64,000 nucleotides of DNA from Streptomyces sp. NBC_01262 (GTDB lineage: Bacteria > Actinomycetota > Actinomycetes > Streptomycetales > Streptomycetaceae). The notes beneath the pieces were generated by a model. That model made no database searches. It was not told where the DNA came from and was given only the letters and a program-made list of their open reading frames with translations. Positions 59,610 to 64,000 of this stretch are shown here, piece by piece; position 1 is the first letter of the stretch, and the number at the start of each line of letters is the position of its first letter. The position numbers were made by a program, and so were the translations under genes. The DNA is taken from the NCBI RefSeq assembly GCF_036226365.1, contig NZ_CP108462.1, positions 434,001 to 498,000 of the forward strand, in the 5' to 3' direction.

Positions 59610-60335
59610 ATGTCCGAGGACGAGGCGCAGCTCACCCCTCCCGAGTCACTGCTGCGGGTGATCGACAACCTCTCGCGGTTCCATCGAGAGCATGAGGAGT
59701 ACTACTCACAGGCGCCTTTGCGGCAGGCGGGCGAGCTCCAGGCGCGATCCCGGACGCTGAAGTCACTGGCCGACCGGTGGAGCGCGGTCGATGTCGGTGA
59801 GCAGGCGTCGGCGATTGCGTTCGCCTGCGCGGAGGACCTGAATGCTCCAGGGCTCGTAGCGGAGTCGGGGATCCTGTTCATGGAAGGGGAGGACGAGCCC
59901 GCCGAACTCCGGAGGCTCAAGCGTGAAGTCGGACTGTTTGCCGATGACAGCGAGCAGGGCGGTGCCTGGCTGGCCCAGGCGATGGAGCAGGCCTGGGAGA
60001 TCGCGGGAAGCCTGGCTGTCTATCCGGCGCTTGCTGACCTGCTGGGGGAACGACACCGGATCATCGCCAATGACTGGCAGTCGGCGGGCATGCAGGCTCT
60101 GATCGCCCGGCTGCTGCGCCGCGCCCTTGACCTGCTCAACCGGGTCGATTTCTCTCCCGCGGCGCTTCGGGCCGACCTGCGGGGCGAGCGGAATGCCCCT
60201 GCCTACCTCTATTCGGCTTCCGAACTGATCGACCGGGCTGCCGACCTGATGGCGGAGTCAGCAATGCTTGTCCATGAGAACGAGAGGCGCTGGCGCATGT
60301 TCCGTGCCCGGGTTCGCCAGTTGCAATCCGAGTAG
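59610..60335 (+). CDS. conserved helical protein of unknown function
   Basis: A 241-residue soluble protein; ATG 59610 (MSEDEAQLTPPESLLRVIDN) is chosen over a GTG 18 bases earlier that has no room for a ribosome site. It is nearly all alpha-helical, with SRFHREHEEYYSQAPLRQAG, RTLKSLADRWS and YLYSASELIDRAADLMAES as the most conserved-looking blocks. There is no signal peptide or membrane segment. Similar proteins sit near CBS and stress genes in actinobacteria, so a stress-related role is an inference from context only. The gap 59305-59609 shows no gene. Confidence 0.78.
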   Translation: MSEDEAQLTPPESLLRVIDNLSRFHREHEEYYSQAPLRQAGELQARSRTLKSLADRWSAVDVGEQASAIAFACAEDLNAPGLVAESGILFMEGEDEPAELRRLKREVGLFADDSEQGGAWLAQAMEQAWEIAGSLAVYPALADLLGERHRIIANDWQSAGMQALIARLLRRALDLLNRVDFSPAALRADLRGERNAPAYLYSASELIDRAADLMAESAMLVHENERRWRMFRARVRQLQSE

Positions 60336-60674
60336 GCCAGCGGCCACCGGAGTGATCCCACGGCACGAGATGATCTTCATGCGGGGGTGGGATCACGGCT
60401 TCGGAGCCGTCCGTCGGTCGCGGAGTCGGTCCGCACGTCGGGGTGGTTGCCCGAGCTGTTGGTCGGGCGGCGACATGTGCTGACCGTACTCCTGGTGCCC
60501 ACGGTGCCTGGATACCCGGCTACGCGGCCGGGTGGCCTGGGGAGGTGGTCCGAGTGGCCCATGCGTTCCGCGGAGGAGGGGACCAGGCTGGGGGGTGCGG
60601 CCGGGCGGGCATGTCGCCAACGTCGGCGTCGCCTCCGCGGTGCCGTCGTCACCACCGCAGGAAGGGATACGCCC
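60336..60674. other. gene-free interval
   Basis: About 340 bases between the helical protein and the CBS gene. No frame has a domain signature. The promoter of the CBS gene presumably lies here, but I could not place it. Confidence 0.5.
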
Positions 60675-61127
60675 ATGAAGGTATCCGAATTCATGAACTC
60701 GCCGGCTGTCACGGTGCCCGCGGACAGCTCTGCCCGGCAGGCCGCTCTGCGCATGGAGGAGAGCGCGGTCGGCTCCCTGCTCGTCGAGAGCGGCGGCCGG
60801 CTGAGGGGTGTTCTCACCGACCGGGATCTGGTGGTCCGCTGCCTCGCCGGGGGCGCCGATCCCGACACCCCGGTGTCGGAACTGATGTCCGCGCCCGCCG
60901 CCACTCTTGACGTCACCGACGACGTCGCGGCCGCCTACCGCGCGTTCCGGCGGTCCGGGGTCCGGAGGCTGCCCGTTCTGGACGGTCACCGCATCGCGGG
61001 CGTACTGGCTGTGGACGACTTGTTCCTGGACGTGTTCCAGCACCTCGCGGACCTCCTCGGGCCGGTCGCCTGGTCGGTCCTGCGGGATCCGCCCGAGCCG
61101 CTCCTGGCCTCGCCGGAGCAAGGCTGA
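60675..61127 (+). CDS. two-CBS-domain protein
   Basis: A 150-residue protein with GAAGGGA before the ATG. CBS domain 1: KVSEFMNSPAVTVPADSSAR through GVLTDRDLVVRCLA. CBS domain 2: VSELMSAPAATLDVTDDVAA through IAGVLAVDDLFLD. Both end with the typical D-x-D/R-D-L helix. Such Bateman modules bind AMP, ATP or NAD and sense energy state. Stand-alone versions are typical of actinobacterial dormancy and hypoxia regulons, matching the SQR, flavodoxin and second CBS protein nearby. Confidence 0.92.
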   Translation: MKVSEFMNSPAVTVPADSSARQAALRMEESAVGSLLVESGGRLRGVLTDRDLVVRCLAGGADPDTPVSELMSAPAATLDVTDDVAAAYRAFRRSGVRRLPVLDGHRIAGVLAVDDLFLDVFQHLADLLGPVAWSVLRDPPEPLLASPEQG

Positions 61128-61160
61128 CGGCGGAACCCCGCCAGCCCAGGACTTCCGTGT

Positions 61161-61755
61161 TCAGTGCGGCAGCCACGGTCCGGAGTCGCTGTCGTGCCTC
61201 CCCAGCAGGCGCATGAGGTCGTGCGGGGTGACGATGCTGGTCAGGCGGCCGTCCTCCATGGCCAGGATGCGCAGCCCGGCCTGCGTGCGCACCCGGTCGA
61301 GGACGTCGTTGAGGTACTCGTCGGGTGCGGCGGTCGTGCACTGCGCGAGCGGTGTGGCCAGGTCGCGTACGCGGACCGTGGTACGGCGGTCGGCGGGCAG
61401 CAGGGCGATGTGCCGCATCGTGACGATGCCGCTGGGCCGGCCGTCGACGTCGACAAGGGGCACGGCCGAGTGGTGGGCGCGCGTCGCGTGGTCCTGGACG
61501 AAGCGGTCCACGGTCAGCCAGTCCGGCGCGGAGAAGACGGGGCTGGACATCGCGTCGGCCACCCGCACTCCCCGCAGAGCGACGCGGAGCACGGCGCGCT
61601 GTCTTTCGGCGCCGGCGGCCAGCGCGACGAACAGGCCGACGGCCGCCAGCCACAGCCCGCCGGCCGATCCGCGCAGGGCCGCGAACCAGCCGACAGTGAC
61701 CAGCAGCAGCCCGAGCACCTGCCCGGCCCGGTCGGCCGCGAACTCGGCCCGGTCG
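61161..61755 (-). pseudogene. site-2-protease (M50)/CBS protein, C-terminal remnant
   Basis: The minus-strand frame encodes two membrane helices (AADRAGQVLGLLLVTVGWFA, LWLAAVGLFVALAAG), then VRVADAMSSPVFSAPDWLTV and two CBS domains ending GPWLPH at 61161. This is the C-terminal half of the M50 peptidase-CBS proteins common in Streptomyces. The N-terminal HEXXH and LDG catalytic segments are gone; at about 61755 the sequence switches to a fragment on the other strand. The frame extends to an ATG at 61844, so a short membrane-CBS protein might still be made. Confidence 0.75.
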
Positions 61756-61935
61756 CGCCCGCCGGCCTGTGGCGGGCCGAGCTGCGCTGGTGGACGCGGC
61801 TGGAGCAGGACGGACTGGAACTGCTGCGTGACGCCGGCCTGCACTCCTCACCTGTCGTGGGCGCTGTCGCCGTGCTCTCGGCCGACGCGTGGCGGGTCCG
61901 GGCCGCCCTGGAGCTCGCCGCACGCGGCTCAGCTC
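61755..61935 (+). pseudogene. fragment of a V-ATPase C/d-subunit-like protein
   Basis: The plus-strand frame reads GLWRAELRWWTRLEQDGLEL, LLRDAGLHSSPVVGAVAVLS and ADAWRVRAALELAARG, resembling the C-terminal end of actinobacterial V0D/AC39-like proteins. No start is present, and both ends abut minus-strand fragments. The family assignment is tentative. Confidence 0.5.
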
Positions 61936-62264
61936 GGCGGCGACGCCGAGCGTGTCCTCGCCGCCGATCACGACGAGCGCGTCGATACCGCGGGCGGTGA
62001 GGGTGTCCCGCAACCGGCCTCCCCGTCCTCCTTCTTGAGTGGGTTGGTACGGGAGGAGCCCAGGATGGTGCCTGCCCGGGGAAGGATTCCCCGTACGGCA
62101 GGGATGTCCAGCGGGACAGCCCTGTTCTCGATCGCGCCGAGCCAGCCGTCGCGCAAGCCGATGAACTCGTACCCATACTCCTGGACCCCCTTGCGCACCA
62201 CGCTACGGATCACCGCATTGAGCCCGGGGCAGTCACCACCGCCGGTCAGCACACCCACCCTCAT
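61925..62264 (-). pseudogene. pfkA: 6-phosphofructokinase, frameshifted and 3'-truncated
   Basis: ATG 62264 with AGGAG 6 bases upstream gives MRVGVLTGGGDCPGLNAVIR, YGYEFIGLRDGW, PAVRGILPRAGTILGSSRTN and PLKKEDG, the ATP/PPi-binding start of PfkA. Near 62020 a single-base shift moves the frame, which resumes as LRDTLTARGIDALVVIGGED and TLGVAAELS, including the GGEDT loop. Homology stops at about 61925. More than two thirds of the enzyme, including the fructose-6-phosphate site, is missing. Confidence 0.85.
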
Positions 62265-62664
62265 GGCTTCTCCTACCTACCCGCCCACGGCGACCGCCGC
62301 ACGCCCCCTGTCCCAAGCCTCCACCCATCCGATCGGCAGTGCCCACCCAACCGTGTCGTCCAGCGCGCACTGCCCGTCAGGCCACGGCTTCACGGTCGCC
62401 ACTGGCGACTCCCGCACGCTCGGTCTCCGACCGCGTGAGCTGCCCGCAGGGGCCGGTCGGTCCCGGCCAGGGGCCTGCGGCCCCTCCCCTGGCGCCCGGC
62501 CGGGCGGGAGAATGGAATCGGGATCCCATGGGCCCCGCCGCATGTGGTGTTCGGTGCGGCACGCGTTCTCGATCAGCCCTGGGTGCCGCGGGGGGGCCGT
62601 CTTGGCCCAGCCCCGGCTGCCGCGCCGGAGCGGGAGTGGGAGAAGAAGTGAGGAAGTGAGCACC
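62265..62664. other. divergent interval between pfkA remnant and flavodoxin
   Basis: About 400 bases with no credible gene. It should contain the flavodoxin promoter and the former pfkA promoter; no clear -35/-10 or DevR/OsdR-type dyad could be assigned by eye. Confidence 0.5.
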
Positions 62665-63216
62665 ATGCGAGTGGTGATCGTTTACGAAAGCCTGTTCGGC
62701 AATACGCGGGAGGTCGCCGAGGCCGTACGCGACGGTGTCCGGCGAGCCCGGCCCGACGCAGATGTCGACTGCCTGCGCGTGTCCGAAGCAGGCCCCGAGC
62801 AGATCGGCACCGCCGACCTCCTCGTCGTCGGCGGCCCGACGCACATGCGGGGCATGACCACCCGCATGTCCCGGAAGATGGGGCTCAAGACCGAGGAGAA
62901 TGAACGCACGGAAGACCCCGCTGCCGGTCATGAGCCCGACCAGGGCGCGGAAGGGCCGGGGATTCGCGACTGGTTCCACGACATCCCGCGCGACGTCCAC
63001 GGCGCCCACGCCGCCGCTTTCGACACCCGTGCCGACTTCCGTCTCGCCGGAGGCGCGGCCCCTGCCATCGCCCGTCGGCTGCGGGGCCACGGCTACGACG
63101 TCGTCACCGAACCCGAGGGATTCATCGTCGAGGACTCCGACGGTCCGCTGCGCCAGGGCGAGGCCACCCGGGCCGCCGAGTGGGGCGCAGGAATGCTCGA
63201 CGCCGTCGGGTCCTGA
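62665..63216 (+). CDS. flavodoxin-family protein
   Basis: A 183-residue protein with GAGGAAG before the ATG. The FMN phosphate loop is VVIVYESLFGNTREVAEAV at the N-terminus, followed by LLVVGGPTHMRGMTTRMSR (second FMN loop) and the C-terminal ARRLRGHGYDVVTEPEGFIV. A polar insert (about 85-105) rich in Glu/Asp separates the halves. It is likely a low-potential electron carrier or an NAD(P)H-independent redox sensor. Neighbouring CBS proteins and the SQR support expression under oxygen limitation or energy stress. Confidence 0.9.
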   Translation: MRVVIVYESLFGNTREVAEAVRDGVRRARPDADVDCLRVSEAGPEQIGTADLLVVGGPTHMRGMTTRMSRKMGLKTEENERTEDPAAGHEPDQGAEGPGIRDWFHDIPRDVHGAHAAAFDTRADFRLAGGAAPAIARRLRGHGYDVVTEPEGFIVEDSDGPLRQGEATRAAEWGAGMLDAVGS

Positions 63217-63312
63217 TGTCCCCGGACCTGGGGCCGACCGGCCCTGTGCGAAGCACGGCCGGTCGCGAGAGCGTCGAAAGCAGGTACCGGGCTGCCAGGA
63301 GGAGTGAGGATC

Positions 63313-64000
63313 ATGCTGCAGCATCGCACCGTGCAGGACCTGATGACCCACGACGTCGTACGGGCACACCCGGACACCTCGTTCAAGGCGGTCGTGGCAC
63401 TGCTCACCAACAACGACGTCACCGCCGTCCCGGTCGTCGACGGCCTGAATCGCCCGATCGGTGTGGTGTCCGAGGCCGACCTGCTCCGGCACGAGGCCGC
63501 CCTGCCGGACCCCGGTGGACACGCCCCCGCGCCGCCAACAGCTCCGCATGACCGTGGCCGTTCGGAGGCCGACACCGCCCGGGGCCTGATGAGCGCACCG
63601 GTGGTCACTGCCAGGCCGCAGTGGAGCATCGTCGAGGCTGCTCGGGCCATGGAACAACACAAGGTGAAGCGACTGCCCGTGGTGGACGAGACCGGACAGC
63701 TCACCGGCATCATCAGCCGCAGCGACCTGCTGCGGGTCTTCCTCCGGCATGACCAGGCCATCCGCGACGAAATCGACCACGATGTCCTGCGCGGGGCCCT
63801 GCAGACCGCCCAGGACGCCGTGCAGGTCACGGTGACCGACGGCGTGGTTACCCTGCGCGGAAGGGTCGCGACCAGCAGCCTGGTCCCCCTCGCCGTCCAG
63901 CTGTGCCGCGCGGTCGACGGGGTCGTGACCGTACACCAGGAGCTCGGCTTCGACGTCTACGACAGCGAGGCCGGGGCGGCCGAGCCCCCGAGCGGCCGAA
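63313..64000 (+). CDS. CBS-BON domain protein, cut by window end
   Basis: ATG 63313 follows AGGAGTGAGGA; 229 complete codons are visible without a stop. Two CBS domains span residues about 5-140: VQDLMTHDVVRAHPDTSFKA, GVVSEADLLRHEA, then LMSAPVVTARPQWSIVEAAR and GIISRSDLLRVFL, with a polar linker (about 62-95). A BON domain follows (about 150-220: IRDEIDHDVLRGAL, VQVTVTDGVVTLRGRV, VDGVVTVHQELGF). CBS-BON proteins are typical members of actinobacterial hypoxia/dormancy regulons. The gene is 96 bases after the flavodoxin and may share its promoter. Confidence 0.93.
   Translation, partial: MLQHRTVQDLMTHDVVRAHPDTSFKAVVALLTNNDVTAVPVVDGLNRPIGVVSEADLLRHEAALPDPGGHAPAPPTAPHDRGRSEADTARGLMSAPVVTARPQWSIVEAARAMEQHKVKRLPVVDETGQLTGIISRSDLLRVFLRHDQAIRDEIDHDVLRGALQTAQDAVQVTVTDGVVTLRGRVATSSLVPLAVQLCRAVDGVVTVHQELGFDVYDSEAGAAEPPSGR

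Noticed and set aside
62277..62664. Minus-strand frame between pfkA remnant and flavodoxin
   Set aside because: Contains a protein-like patch but no recognisable family, start context or conserved neighbour; left as unassigned.
1..64000. CRISPR array, tRNA/rRNA genes, prophage or polyketide/NRPS modules
   Set aside because: No regularly spaced repeats, cloverleaf or rRNA sequence, phage structural genes or megasynthase domains were seen on either strand.

Overview
The window looks like an accessory arm of a Streptomyces-type actinobacterial chromosome. It has very high GC, many GTG starts with purine-rich ribosome-binding sites, Tat signals, an ECF41 sigma factor, ricin-type lectin domains on secreted glycosidases and many ATGA/GTGA gene overlaps. 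No rRNA, tRNA or CRISPR array was seen. Both ends cut genes: an MMPL transporter on the left and a CBS-BON protein on the right.

Layout. 0-7.3 kb: MMPL transporter, NarL-type two-component pair, SGNH esterase, an orphan response regulator related to the first, and an MFS transporter. 7.4-14.6 kb: a LysR regulator divergent from a six-gene catabolic operon (FAH-family hydrolase, cyclase-family hydrolase, flavin monooxygenase, ACMSD-type amidohydrolase, VOC dioxygenase, second FAH), which suggests hydroxylation and meta-cleavage of an aromatic compound. 14.6-18.7 kb: transposase relics around an NDH-2-like flavoprotein and its ECF41 sigma factor. 18.7-21.7 kb: a SnoaL-like protein and a small operon divergent from a MarR gene.

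22-42 kb is the most coherent block. Secreted glycosidases (an Asp-box propeller with ricin domains, GH30 with a ricin domain, GH29 with crystallin-like and ricin domains) flank a GntR-regulated cassette. The cassette encodes a ribose-type ABC importer, mutarotase, aldose dehydrogenase, lactonase, fuconate-type dehydratase, two further dehydrogenases, a KDG-type kinase and a KDPG-type aldolase. It fits oxidative catabolism of L-fucose and, on chemical grounds, even better of L-galactose. The palindrome GACAT-N3-ATGTC recurs upstream of the regulator and of both transcription units. An 84-bp direct repeat brackets the whole cassette.

42.7-46.6 kb holds a flavin monooxygenase/ABM pair divergent from a TetR gene, then a stretch of gene fragments. 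46.6-56 kb is a second sugar locus: GH3, a CUT1-type ABC importer, a LacI regulator and a GH95 enzyme. Identical CGAAAGNCTTTCG operators precede the importer operon and GH95. 57-64 kb resembles a redox/dormancy island: sulfide:quinone reductase, DsrC/TusE-like protein, decayed DsrE-like and rhodanese genes, CBS proteins, flavodoxin, and abutting fragments of M50 protease, V-ATPase-like and phosphofructokinase genes.

Two themes link the regions. The first is capture and oxidation of deoxy- or L-sugars from plant or microbial glycans under two local repressors. The second is heavy deletion-type decay at the junctions between functional modules.
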